A stretch of DNA of 64,000 nt from Gryllotalpicola daejeonensis (lineage in GTDB: Bacteria; Actinomycetota; Actinomycetes; Actinomycetales; Microbacteriaceae), in assembly GCF_039538145.1 (NCBI RefSeq), contig NZ_BAABBV010000002.1:558001-622000 (forward strand). The letters run 5' to 3'. The notes under the pieces were generated by a model. It was not told where the DNA came from. It did not search any database and saw only the letters and a program-made list of their open reading frames with translations. Each line of letters opens with the position of its first letter. Within the stretch, counting starts at the first letter, position 1. A program made the position numbers and the translations under genes. Shown here in pieces: positions 24,216-32,628 of the stretch.

Positions 24216-25583
24216 ATGAGAACCAAGAGAGCGGCCCTGACAGCCGTAGCACTCACCGCGGCCGCCGTGATCCTGGCCGGCTGCTCGGGCGGCGGCAGCA
24301 CCGACAGCAGCAAGTCGACCAACTTCAGCACCAAGGTCTCGGGCACGCTGAACGCCTGGGGCTTCAACAGCCCCGACGAGGTGGGCAAGGCCCGTCTCGC
24401 CTACGCCAAGAAGCAGCTCGGCGGCGTCAAGATCAAGATGGACGAGACCGCGTTCGACGCGCAGAAGTTCACGACGCGTGTCGCGAGCGGCAATGTGCCC
24501 GATGTGGTGCAGATGGATGCCAACCTGGTCGCCACCTACGCGGCACAGGGCCTCATCGAGCCGCTCGACAAATGCTTCAGCGCCCACAAGATCGACCCGA
24601 GCTCGTACTTCTACCAGTCCGTCAATGACGACGTGACCTACAAGGGCAAGATCTACGCGGTGCCGCAGTTCTATCAGCCGCCGGCCATCCTGCTGAACAA
24701 GAAGGTACTGGATGCCGCGGGCGTCACCCCCTCGCAGATCAACACGTCGAAGCCCGACGAGCTCATCGCCGCAGCGAAGAAGATGTACAAGGAGTCGGGC
24801 GGCAACCCGACCGTGCTCGGCTTCAACCCGGTCGCGAGCGGGCAGCCGGGGCTGTGGATCCTCGGCTACGGCGGCCAGCTCACCGATGAGAACGGCAAGC
24901 CGACCCTGGACAACCCGAAGAACGAGAAGGGCCTCGAGGTGCTCAAGCAGATCACCGACGCCCAGGGCGGCTACGCCAAGATCAAGAGCTTCTCGGACTC
25001 GTTCGACATGTTCGGCGCCGACAACGAGTTCACCAAGGGCCAGGTCGGGGCGGAGGTCGACAACCAGTGGTACGTCAACGTGTTGACGCCTTACGCAGAC
25101 AAGATCGACCTCGCCGCCGTCCCGTTCTATGCCTCTGACGGCAAGCCGTTCACGGTCGCGAACGGCACCTCGTTCGTCATCCCGACCGCGGCGAAGAACA
25201 AGGACGCCGCGTGTGCGTGGGCGACCTCGTTGGTGAGTGAGGGCGCGTGGGATGCCGCGGGCCAGGCTCGCGCGAAGACGATCGCCGGCACCCCCGGCGG
25301 CATCAACACGGGTCTGTTCACCGGCAGCCCGAGCATCGACAAGAAGCTTCGCTCGCAGTATGTGAAGCCGAGCGGCAACGCCGGGTTCGATCAGGCGATC
25401 TCGACCTACTACGACATCGTCGGCGATGGGAAGTCGTTCGGGGCGTCACCCGCGGGCCAGCAGATCAACACCGAGCTGCAGAACGTCATCTCGTCGGTGC
25501 TGCTCGGGAAGGCGACACCGGCGGACGCCCTGAAGAAGGCGCAGGCCTCTGCTTTGCGGGCATACCAGCAGGCGACGAAGTAG
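24216..25583 (+). CDS. Sugar ABC transporter substrate-binding lipoprotein (CUT1)
   Basis: This 455-residue extracellular solute-binding protein of family 1 has a lipoprotein signal (VALTAAAVILAGCSGG; Cys about residue 27). A typical two-lobed fold follows (FTTRVASGNVPDVVQMDANL, NDDVTYKGKIYAVPQFYQPP, GALWGD-type C-lobe substitutions). It should deliver an oligosaccharide to a CUT1 importer. No permease lies next to it; the nearest permeases without a binding protein are at 28701-30598 on the other strand. The two parts are separated by an aldo/keto reductase, an HxlR gene and a DUF222-HNH gene. Confidence 0.87.
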   Translation: MRTKRAALTAVALTAAAVILAGCSGGGSTDSSKSTNFSTKVSGTLNAWGFNSPDEVGKARLAYAKKQLGGVKIKMDETAFDAQKFTTRVASGNVPDVVQMDANLVATYAAQGLIEPLDKCFSAHKIDPSSYFYQSVNDDVTYKGKIYAVPQFYQPPAILLNKKVLDAAGVTPSQINTSKPDELIAAAKKMYKESGGNPTVLGFNPVASGQPGLWILGYGGQLTDENGKPTLDNPKNEKGLEVLKQITDAQGGYAKIKSFSDSFDMFGADNEFTKGQVGAEVDNQWYVNVLTPYADKIDLAAVPFYASDGKPFTVANGTSFVIPTAAKNKDAACAWATSLVSEGAWDAAGQARAKTIAGTPGGINTGLFTGSPSIDKKLRSQYVKPSGNAGFDQAISTYYDIVGDGKSFGASPAGQQINTELQNVISSVLLGKATPADALKKAQASALRAYQQATK

Positions 25584-25601
25584 GGGGCTCTGCTTGCGCG
25601 T

Positions 25602-25651
25602 CCCGCGCCGACGTTTGCGTCTCCCGTTCCGGACGCGGACGTCGGCGCGGG
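25602..25651. terminator. Bidirectional terminator between converging genes
   Basis: A 13-bp perfect stem (CCCGCGCCGACGT / ACGTCGGCGCGGG) with an inner GCGTC/GACGC stem lies between the stops of the binding-protein gene (25583) and the aldo/keto reductase (25670). Position and strength fit a shared terminator. Confidence 0.8.
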
Positions 25652-25669
25652 CCACTAAAGGCACTCGCC

Positions 25670-26623
25670 TCAGCCGAAGATCGCCTCGACCTCGGCTGCC
25701 AGCTTCTCGTTCCAGTCGAGGGCGAGGCCATCGAGGATGCCTGCCCAGTGATGCTCTTTGCTCACCCCGACGATCGGGGCGGTGACGAGGGGGTGGTGGA
25801 ACAGCCAGGCCATCGCGAGCGCCGCCTGCGAGACGGCATGGGCGGCGGCGAGCTCGTCGAACGCGCGCACCTTCGCCATCGCGGTCTCGTAGTCGAGGAA
25901 CGGTGCGGCGGACGAAGCGACACTGGCACGGTCACCGGTCTGCGGTCGCTCGCCGTTGCTGTAGCGGCCGGCTAGGAGCCCGTTCGCGAGCGGCGAGAAG
26001 GGGGTGTAGGCGAGGCCCTCGCTCGCGACGATCGGGAGAACCTCCGCATCGTCCGCGCGAGCGAGCAGGGAGTATTGGTTCTGCACCACCTCTGGGCGCG
26101 CGAGACCCAGCCGGTCGGCGGTCTCGAGCGCGGCGGCGAGTGTGGGGCCGTCGACGTTCGAGAGGCCGTACGCCTTGATCGTTCCGCGCTCGACGGCGTC
26201 GCTGAAGACAGGAAGCGACTCGGCCCATGGGGTGTTCGGGTCGACGGTGTGAGCGACATACAGGTCGACGCGGCCGATGACGTCGATGCTGTGCTGCAGC
26301 TGGCGGCCGATGCGCTCGGGGTTCAGGTTCGGCCCGGCCGCGGTCATGCCGGTCTTGGTCTGGATCAGCACGTCGGCGTCCGGGTGGCTGCGGTTCCACA
26401 CGCCGACGACGCGCTCACTCTCGCCACCCGTGTAGACGTCGGCCGTGTCGATGACCTTCACGCCCTCGGCGACAGCGCGGTCGATGAGTGCGAGCCCAGC
26501 TGCCTCGTCGAGCCCGAGGCCGGGGCCGGTCGCGACGGCGATGCCGCCGATTCCGCCGGTGCCGAGCAGGAACCGCCCGAGCTGAGCGCGGCGCTCTGTT
26601 GCCGATGATGCGATCCAGGTCAT
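25670..26623 (-). CDS. Aldo/keto reductase
   Basis: This 317-residue TIM-barrel NADPH enzyme has the catalytic tetrad in familiar contexts: VKVIDTADVYTGGESERVVG (Asp and Tyr), VLIQTKTGM (Lys) and DLYVAHTVDPNTPW (His). The C-terminal cofactor loop reads APIVGVSKEHHWAGIL. It likely reduces aldehydes or ketones. The ATG has GGAAGGA upstream. An HxlR regulator gene lies 124 bp upstream on the same strand and is a likely controller. Confidence 0.86.
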   Translation of the reverse strand: MTWIASSATERRAQLGRFLLGTGGIGGIAVATGPGLGLDEAAGLALIDRAVAEGVKVIDTADVYTGGESERVVGVWNRSHPDADVLIQTKTGMTAAGPNLNPERIGRQLQHSIDVIGRVDLYVAHTVDPNTPWAESLPVFSDAVERGTIKAYGLSNVDGPTLAAALETADRLGLARPEVVQNQYSLLARADDAEVLPIVASEGLAYTPFSPLANGLLAGRYSNGERPQTGDRASVASSAAPFLDYETAMAKVRAFDELAAAHAVSQAALAMAWLFHHPLVTAPIVGVSKEHHWAGILDGLALDWNEKLAAEVEAIFG

Positions 26624-26747
26624 GTGGATTCCTTCCGAACGGTTGTCGGTCTCAGAATCGAACCGACTGCGCTGACCCACCGTAACAGAGTAAGTCAGGA
26701 ATCCGAACTTAGTCGGCACGCGTGGCAGCAGCTGCGTTCAGTCGGCC

Positions 26748-27101
26748 TCAGCCGACCTTCCGCACGAGCGGGGTCGCGTGGCGTTCGCCCCACGTGCGCA
26801 GCCCGGCGAGCACCGGGCCGAGCTCTTCGCCGGCAGCGGTCAGGAAGTATTCGTCGCGTGGCGGTCGCTCGGAGTACCGGTGGCGCTCGATGACCCCAGC
26901 CTCTTCCAGCTTCCGCAGGCGCTGAGCGAGCGTCTCGCGCGGGGTGCCGGTGTTGATCTGGATGTCCGTGAAGCGCCGCACCCCGAACCCGAGCTCGCGC
27001 AGTATGAGCAGCGACCAGCGCTCACCCACGAGCTCAAGCGCGTCGGCGATCGAGCAGACGCGCGCATGTCCGAGATTGGTCGGTTCGTTTGGCTGACTCA
27101 C
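26748..27101 (-). CDS. HxlR-family winged-helix regulator
   Basis: This 117-residue regulator has the HxlR pattern with a conserved early cysteine (GHARVCSIADALELVGERWSL). The winged helix follows (GVRRFTDIQINTGTPRETLA, QRLRKLEEAGVIERHRY). The cysteine near residue 16 is the position used for redox or electrophile sensing in several HxlR proteins (such as YodB/QorR types). It sits upstream of an aldo/keto reductase on the same strand, a pairing typical of aldehyde-stress responses. Confidence 0.87.
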   Translation of the reverse strand: MSQPNEPTNLGHARVCSIADALELVGERWSLLILRELGFGVRRFTDIQINTGTPRETLAQRLRKLEEAGVIERHRYSERPPRDEYFLTAAGEELGPVLAGLRTWGERHATPLVRKVG

Positions 27102-27254
27102 CGTCGCACTCTACCTCCGGCATGTGAAGAACCGGCTGTCGCAATGCCCCCTGTTGATCGAATCTTTGTGCGTTTTTTGAGGCGCTTTTTCCGACTGCTT
27201 TTCCGGTTTATTCGAATATTTGTTACACTCGGTCTAGCGTTGATCGGGGGGCAC

Positions 27255-28628
27255 ATGGCGTCAGACAGGCAGAGCGGGTGCGAGGCGTTCGCGCGCGTGA
27301 GCGCGCTGCTGCCGGTGTCGCTTGCTGTGCTGACCGATGACCCGCTGGTCGGGTTCGCACAGGCCGTCGAGGAGGCCGGGCGGGTGCTGGACGGGCTGCG
27401 ACTCGGGGTGGCGCGCGAGTTCGACAATCGCACCGACGAGACGCTGGGTGAGGACTCGCTGGCTAGGAAGCTCGGGGCGAAGAGGCCCTGGGGTGCGCTG
27501 GAGACCGTGACCCGCACTTCGGCCAAAGATGCCCGGGAGCGGGTGGCCGAGGCGCGCCGGCTGGCGAAGTTCGCGGTGCTTGAGGCTGCGGTCGAAGCCG
27601 GGGTGCTGGGGCGGGCGCAGGCGGTCGCGATCATGGAGCCGCTGCTGCCGGCCGCGGACCGCGCCGACACCGCACTGGTGGAAGCCGCGTGCGAGAACCT
27701 CGTGGACCTCTCGAAGGTGCTCCCGGCGACCGCGGTCGTGGAAGCCGCCGAAGCGTGGGCGCTGGTGCTGGACCCGGACGGGGTCGAACCCGTCGAGAAA
27801 GCCGCCGTCGAGAAACGGTTCTTCCGCCTCGGACGCGCCAAAGACGGCCTCGTGAAGTTCTCCGGCGCCCTCCCAGTGGAGCAGGCCGCCGCCGTGCGGG
27901 CGCTGCTGGATGCGTACGTGAACCCCCGCGCCGGAGCATCGGTGATGTTCACCCCGAACGCTGCCGACGACTCGAACGACGTGGAAGACGGCCGGCAGAA
28001 GCCGATGCTGACCGCCACGGAAACCGAGCCCCCGACGGACACGCGCACCCCGGACCAGAAGCGCGCCGACGTGATGCACGCCGTGTTCGCCGCCGCCGCC
28101 CGCGCCCCCGAGACTCCCACCATGGGCGGCTCGCACCCCACGGTGTTGGTCGTGGTGCCGAAGGACGACTTCGAGACCGGACACGGGGCCGCCCGCATCG
28201 ACGGGGAAGACGAACCCGTCAGCGCGAAGACCGCCAAGCGGATCGCCGAGACCGGCGGATACCAGGAAGTCCAGATCGACTCGGCCGGGAAGATCCTCAA
28301 CCTCGGAGACACGAAACGATGCGCCACCGTCTGGCAGCGCAAAGCCCTCGCGGTCAGAGACAAAGGCTGCATCATCCCCGGCTGCACCATGCCCGCCAGG
28401 TGGTGCGAGGTCCACCACATACGGCCCGACCGCGACGGCGGACCCACCGACATCCTCAACCTCACCCTCCTGTGCTGGTTTCATCACAACGACATCGACA
28501 CCGGCCCCTACCAACTCCGCATGGGCGACGACCGAACACCAGAAATCCGCTGGACCTTCGGAAGCCACGCCACCGAATGGATCAAGGCCATCCACACCCC
28601 GAAACGCGACCTCAGCACCGCCACCTGA
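27255..28628 (+). CDS. DUF222 / HNH endonuclease domain protein (13E12-type)
   Basis: This 457-residue protein has an N-terminal DUF222 helical region (about 20-330) with Ala/Glu-rich repeats (DARERVAEARRLAKFAVLE, AAVVEAAEAWALVLDPDG). A C-terminal HNH domain carries VRDKGCIIPGCTMPARWCEV, HHIRPDRDGG and LTLLCWFHHND, including the zinc-binding cysteines and catalytic histidines. These proteins are multicopy in many Actinobacteria and behave like repeat-associated or mobile genes. An AT-rich leader with a TACACT -10-like box (27224-27229) contrasts with the surroundings. It sits between the separated parts of a sugar transporter. Confidence 0.87.
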   Translation: MASDRQSGCEAFARVSALLPVSLAVLTDDPLVGFAQAVEEAGRVLDGLRLGVAREFDNRTDETLGEDSLARKLGAKRPWGALETVTRTSAKDARERVAEARRLAKFAVLEAAVEAGVLGRAQAVAIMEPLLPAADRADTALVEAACENLVDLSKVLPATAVVEAAEAWALVLDPDGVEPVEKAAVEKRFFRLGRAKDGLVKFSGALPVEQAAAVRALLDAYVNPRAGASVMFTPNAADDSNDVEDGRQKPMLTATETEPPTDTRTPDQKRADVMHAVFAAAARAPETPTMGGSHPTVLVVVPKDDFETGHGAARIDGEDEPVSAKTAKRIAETGGYQEVQIDSAGKILNLGDTKRCATVWQRKALAVRDKGCIIPGCTMPARWCEVHHIRPDRDGGPTDILNLTLLCWFHHNDIDTGPYQLRMGDDRTPEIRWTFGSHATEWIKAIHTPKRDLSTAT

Positions 28629-28635
28629 AACGAGT

Positions 28636-28649
28636 GGCAGAGCTCTGCC
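28636..28649. terminator. 14-bp palindrome between converging genes
   Basis: GGCAGAGCTCTGCC is perfectly palindromic and lies 8 nt after the DUF222-HNH stop, before the convergent permease stop at 28701. It can form only a tight hairpin, so terminator function is a weak inference. Confidence 0.4.
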
Positions 28650-28700
28650 CTGACAGCGGAATCTTCCTGGCGCGGTCGACCCGTCCGTTGGCCGGGGGCG

Positions 28701-29648
28701 CTAACCCTTGCGGCCCTGAGTCGCGACGCCCTCGACGAAGTAGCGCTGGCCGAAGGCGAAGATGATCAGCATCGGCAGCGTGACGAGCAGGGCCGCGACC
28801 ATGACGTACTGATAGTCGCCGTGGCCGCCGTTGGTGGGGCTGAACAGGGTCATGGCATACGAGATCCCCAAGGGCACCGTGAACTGGTGCACGCTGCCGG
28901 CGTTCAAGTAGATGAGCGCGGCCTGCAGGTTGTTCCAGCTGGCCTGGAACTCGAAGATGAACACGATGATGAACGACGGGATCGACAGGGGCATCGCGAT
29001 CCTTCTGAACAGGCCCCAGTAAGACGCGCCATCGATCCGCGCGGCTTCGAACAGCTCCCGGGGCAGGCCAAGAAAGAACTGCCGCTGCAGGAAGATGTAG
29101 AACGCCGAGCCGAATAGGTTCATCCCGAACAGCGGAACCCAGGTGCCGAGCAGGCCGAGGTACTTCCAGATCAGGTACTGCGGCACCATCGTCACGGCGC
29201 CCGGAAGCATCATCGTGGCGAGGACCAGCCCGAACAGGAATCCGCGCCCCGGGAACTTGAAATATGCGAATCCGAACGCCACGACGGAACTCGAGACCGC
29301 GACGAGCCCCGCCGCCAGCAGCGCGATGACGATGCTGTTCAGCAGCCACGACAGCAGCGGCAGCTGGTTCCAGACCTCGACGTAGTTCGACAGGGTGATG
29401 GTGCGCGGAATCAGCCGGTTGTCGAACACGTCGCCACGGGGTTTGAAGCTCGCCGCGAGCAGCCACGCGAAGGGGTACAGGAACAGCAGCCCGAATGCGG
29501 CGATCACGATCCAGAGGATCACCTTGCCGATGGTGCTGCGCCCTCGATAGAACCCGGCGCCGCGACGGTCGCGGCGCTTCTCGGACTCGGCCGCGTCCGA
29601 ATACTCGGCGGCCAGAGACGCCGCCTGGGGTGCGTGCGTGACCGACAT
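28701..29648 (-). CDS. Sugar ABC transporter permease (MalG-like)
   Basis: This 315-residue inner-membrane protein has about six segments. The coupling-helix motif EAARIDGASYWGLFRRIAMPLS contacts the ATPase. The MalG-type N-terminus (FYRGRSTIGKVILWIVIAAFGLLFLYPFAWLL) has a short cytoplasmic tail. It is the second permease of a CUT1 importer; its start overlaps the stop of the first permease by one base (TGATG). No ATPase gene is present, which is usual in actinobacterial CUT1 systems served by a shared MsiK-type ATPase. Confidence 0.88.
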   Translation of the reverse strand: MSVTHAPQAASLAAEYSDAAESEKRRDRRGAGFYRGRSTIGKVILWIVIAAFGLLFLYPFAWLLAASFKPRGDVFDNRLIPRTITLSNYVEVWNQLPLLSWLLNSIVIALLAAGLVAVSSSVVAFGFAYFKFPGRGFLFGLVLATMMLPGAVTMVPQYLIWKYLGLLGTWVPLFGMNLFGSAFYIFLQRQFFLGLPRELFEAARIDGASYWGLFRRIAMPLSIPSFIIVFIFEFQASWNNLQAALIYLNAGSVHQFTVPLGISYAMTLFSPTNGGHGDYQYVMVAALLVTLPMLIIFAFGQRYFVEGVATQGRKG

Positions 29649-30598
29649 CAGTTGTCCCCCTCGTAGTAGACGAAGCGGTTGCTGAACTTCACCTGCACCA
29701 GCGTGATGATCAGGATGATCACGAACAGCAGCCACGCCATCGCCGCCGCGAAGCCGAAGTTGAACTGCCGGAACGCCTGCTGGAAGAGGTAGATGCCGTA
29801 GAACAGCGAGGCATCCGTCGAGGCGTTCGTCTGGTCGCGCCAGAACAGCAGGTATGCCTGATCGAAGATCTGCAGGGCGGCGATCGTCAGCACGATGACG
29901 TTGAAGAAGATCGCGCCGGAGATCATCGGCAGCGTGATGTTGAAGAACTGCCGCACCGGCCCTGCGCCATCGATCGAGGCCACCTCATAGAGGTCGCGGG
30001 GAACGTTCTTGAGCGCCGCGAGGAAGATCACCATGGTGCCGGAGACGCCCCACAGCGTCATCAGCACGATGGACGGCTTCACCCAGTTCGGGTCGACGAG
30101 CCATTGCGGGCCGGGGATGCCGAAGAACCCCAGTGCCTTGTTGATCGCCCCGGTGTTGCCGTTCAGCAGCAGCAGGAACACCGACGCCGTGGCCACCGCC
30201 GGCGTCATCTTCGGCAGGTAGAAGATCGTGCGCATCACGCTCGAGCCGCGGCCCACCTTCGCCAGCAGGATCGCGAGGAACAGGGCGAAGATGATCTCGA
30301 GCGGCACCGCCAGCACCGCATAGAACAGGGTGTTCCCGAGCGACATCATCACATTGGGGTCCTGCAGCAGCTGCGCGTAGTTGCCGAAGCCCGCCGGCGT
30401 GGCCCGGTTCGTCGCCAGGTTGTAGTCGCTGAACGAGATCACCAGGCTGTAGACCATCGCGCCGAGCGTGAACACGAGGAATCCCACGATCCACGGGCTG
30501 ATGAAGAGGTAGCCCGCGATCGCCTCACGCTTGTTGTACTTGCGCACGCGCCGCGAGCGCGACGCTGTGGCCGTGCCCAGGCTCGTCGCAGATGTCAT
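29648..30598 (-). CDS. Sugar ABC transporter permease (MalF-like)
   Basis: This 316-residue permease has a basic N-terminus and six membrane segments (AGYLFISPWIVGFLVFTLGAMV first). The EAA loop is YEVASIDGAGPVRQFFNIT, then LPMISGAIF. It pairs with the downstream MalG-like permease. The expected substrate-binding protein is not adjacent; the lipoprotein at 24216 is the best local candidate. Its upstream region up to the phosphatase gene contains a 23-bp tandem repeat (30651-30710). Confidence 0.88.
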   Translation of the reverse strand: MTSATSLGTATASRSRRVRKYNKREAIAGYLFISPWIVGFLVFTLGAMVYSLVISFSDYNLATNRATPAGFGNYAQLLQDPNVMMSLGNTLFYAVLAVPLEIIFALFLAILLAKVGRGSSVMRTIFYLPKMTPAVATASVFLLLLNGNTGAINKALGFFGIPGPQWLVDPNWVKPSIVLMTLWGVSGTMVIFLAALKNVPRDLYEVASIDGAGPVRQFFNITLPMISGAIFFNVIVLTIAALQIFDQAYLLFWRDQTNASTDASLFYGIYLFQQAFRQFNFGFAAAMAWLLFVIILIITLVQVKFSNRFVYYEGDN

Positions 30599-30650
30599 GC
30601 CGGTTCGGTTCCCCGGTGCGAAGAAGAGAAACGCTTCTGGTCTCCATTCG

Positions 30651-30710
30651 GCTTCGCCGAGTCGACCGGTGCGGCTTCGCCGAGTCGACCGGTGCGGCTT
30701 CGCCGAGCCA
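30651..30710. repeat. 23-bp tandem repeat in a divergent promoter region
   Basis: Two full copies (30651-30673, 30674-30696) of a unit starting GCTTCGCCGAGTCGACCGGT and a partial third copy (from 30697) lie between the start of the permease gene and the phosphatase gene. It is either slippage or an array of regulator sites. Confidence 0.75.
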
Positions 30711-30791
30711 ACCCGCGCCTCCCCCGTCATGGGGTCAAACGTTCACGAGCAGGTCGGTTTGCCGTTTCCTGACCTCGCCAGGGTCGGAAGG

Positions 30792-32450
30792 GTGACTGAC
30801 ACCATCTCCTCCACGTCGAAGGGCCTCGACTTCTCTCGTCGCAGCCTGCTTGCCGCCCTCGGCGCCTCGGGCGCCGCCGCCGTCGCCGGCGTCGCCATCG
30901 GCTCCCCCGCCAACGCCGCCACCCCCGCCTCGTCCGCCGCAGTGTTCGGCTCGTCGTCGAAGCCCGGCACGAAGCCCGCCGGCGCGATCGTGCCCGCCGT
31001 CGCCGGGCTGCACGTCACGTTCGGCGCCGATGCCGCGACCGAGGCCACGGTGTCGTGGCAGACGATCGTTCCCGTTCAGAACCCGAAGGTGCTGATCGCC
31101 AAGGACGGCGGCCAGTTCGAGCGTGCCACCGCCGCCGTCACCACGCAGTACACCGACGCCAAGTCCGGCCAGGTCGTCTACGTCTTCCACGGCCGCCTGC
31201 GCAACCTGAAGCCGGGCACCGACTACGTCTACCTCGCCGTGCACGACGGCGCGAAGCCCGAGTTCGGCACCTTCCGCACTGCGCCCTCCGGCCGCACCGC
31301 GTTCCGATTCACGAGCTTCGGCGACCAGGGCACGCCCACCACGGGCAAGCAGGTCAATGGAACCTGGGTCAACGACAACCTCGGGTCGCCGTCTGCAGGC
31401 GACACGACCGCCGGCGTGGAATCCCTCGAGCCTCTGCTCCACCTCTTCAACGGCGACCTCTGCTACGCGAACCTCGCCACCGACCGCGTGCGCACGTGGT
31501 CCGATTTCTGGAACAACAACTCGCGCTCCGCGCGGCACCGCGCGTGGATGCCTGCGCCGGGCAATCACGAGAACGAGAAGGGCAACGGCGCCATCGGCTA
31601 CCAGGCCTTCCAGACCTACTTCGACACCCCTCGCCAGCCCGGTCAGACCGACACGACCGCGGGGCTCTGGTACGACCTCACCGTCGGAAGCGTGAAGTTC
31701 ATCTTCCTCGCCAACGACGACATCACGTATCAGGACGCCGGCGACGAGAACGTGCTCGGCTACTCGCACGGCGCGCAGAAGGCCTGGCTCGAGGCAACGC
31801 TGAAGGCCGCCCGTGCCGACTCGTCTATCGACTGGATCGTCGTGTGCATGCACCAGGTCGCGATCTCGACCGCGTCGAACTTCAACGGGGCCGACCTCGG
31901 CATTCGCGAGCAGTGGCTGCCGCTGTTCGACAAGTACGGCGTCGATCTCGTCGTCGGCGGCCACGAGCACCACTACGAGCGCTCGCTCGCGATCCGGGGC
32001 CAGCAGGCGAACCAGACCAAGACGCCGATCCCCGTCTCGAACGAGCTCAGCACCATCGACACCACCAAGGGCACCGTGCACATGGTGATCGGCGGCGGCG
32101 GCACCTCTGCGCCGTCGAACCAGCTGCTCTACCCGGGCACACCGCTCGCGACCGACCCGGCGGACCTGCCGACCTCGCGCGTCGTCGTCGGCCGAGACAC
32201 CACGGTCGACCGCGCCACGGCTGGCCACTACCCGCCGATCTATGTCGAAGAGAAGGCGACCTGGGCGGGTGTGCGCGACGTCGGCCACAGCTACGGCTTC
32301 GCCGCGTTCGACGTCGACCCCGGCCAGCACGCCGGCGACCTGACGAAGATCACCGTGACGTACTACGAGGTCGGCGGCCCCTACGGCACGCTGACCCCGT
32401 TCGAGACGTTCACGCTGCAGCGCCCCCGCTCGGACGCGCACCGTCGCTGA
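30792..32450 (+). CDS. Tat-exported purple-acid-phosphatase-like metallophosphoesterase
   Basis: This protein of about 552 residues has a twin-arginine signal (FSRRSLLAALGASGAAAVAG). An N-terminal fibronectin-like purple acid phosphatase domain follows (LHVTFGADAATEATVSWQT), then a metallophosphoesterase core. The core motifs are in order: FTSFGDQG, LFNGDLCYAN, PAPGNHENEKG, VCMHQV and GGHEHHYERS. It probably releases phosphate from esters outside the cell. The GTG at 30792 directly follows GGAAGG, so spacing is poor; an in-frame ATG at 30729 is a possible alternative start. A 20-bp-stem hairpin follows. Confidence 0.86.
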   Translation: MTDTISSTSKGLDFSRRSLLAALGASGAAAVAGVAIGSPANAATPASSAAVFGSSSKPGTKPAGAIVPAVAGLHVTFGADAATEATVSWQTIVPVQNPKVLIAKDGGQFERATAAVTTQYTDAKSGQVVYVFHGRLRNLKPGTDYVYLAVHDGAKPEFGTFRTAPSGRTAFRFTSFGDQGTPTTGKQVNGTWVNDNLGSPSAGDTTAGVESLEPLLHLFNGDLCYANLATDRVRTWSDFWNNNSRSARHRAWMPAPGNHENEKGNGAIGYQAFQTYFDTPRQPGQTDTTAGLWYDLTVGSVKFIFLANDDITYQDAGDENVLGYSHGAQKAWLEATLKAARADSSIDWIVVCMHQVAISTASNFNGADLGIREQWLPLFDKYGVDLVVGGHEHHYERSLAIRGQQANQTKTPIPVSNELSTIDTTKGTVHMVIGGGGTSAPSNQLLYPGTPLATDPADLPTSRVVVGRDTTVDRATAGHYPPIYVEEKATWAGVRDVGHSYGFAAFDVDPGQHAGDLTKITVTYYEVGGPYGTLTPFETFTLQRPRSDAHRR

Positions 32451-32470
32451 GCCCGCTCGCGCCGCACCCG

Positions 32471-32522
32471 CGACGACAGCAGATGCCGGATTCCGCGTGG
32501 ATTCCGGCATCTGCTGTCGTCG
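32471..32522. terminator. Very strong 20-bp-stem hairpin after the phosphatase gene
   Basis: A perfect 20-bp inverted repeat begins CGACGACAGCAGATGCCGGA (32471-32490) and closes at 32503-32522 with a 12-nt loop. It lies 20 nt after the stop codon. No T run follows. Such a long perfect stem could be a terminator or a small dispersed palindromic element. Confidence 0.7.
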
Positions 32523-32577
32523 CACGCATTCAGGAGCGCTGAGCGAGATCCGCGCCCACGCTCACATTGAGTGTTTT

Positions 32578-32603
32578 TGATCAGATTTGCTCTTGCCCGA
32601 TCA
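32578..32603 (+). promoter_or_regulatory. GATCA half-sites upstream of the spherulin-4 gene
   Basis: TGATCA (32578-32583) and GATCA (32599-32603) lie in an AT-rich stretch 25-50 nt before the start, flanked by two CATTGAG copies. The same half-sites occur in the promoters around the DeoR gene at 40 kb, so this may be one regulon. Inference only. Confidence 0.35.
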
Positions 32604-32628
32604 CCATTGAGCAAGTAGCGTCCGAGCT

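Noticed and set aside
27098..28595. Two long minus-strand frames opposite the DUF222-HNH gene
   Set aside because: The plus frame has a perfect HNH motif; the minus frames are low-complexity Ser/Arg/Gly sequence.
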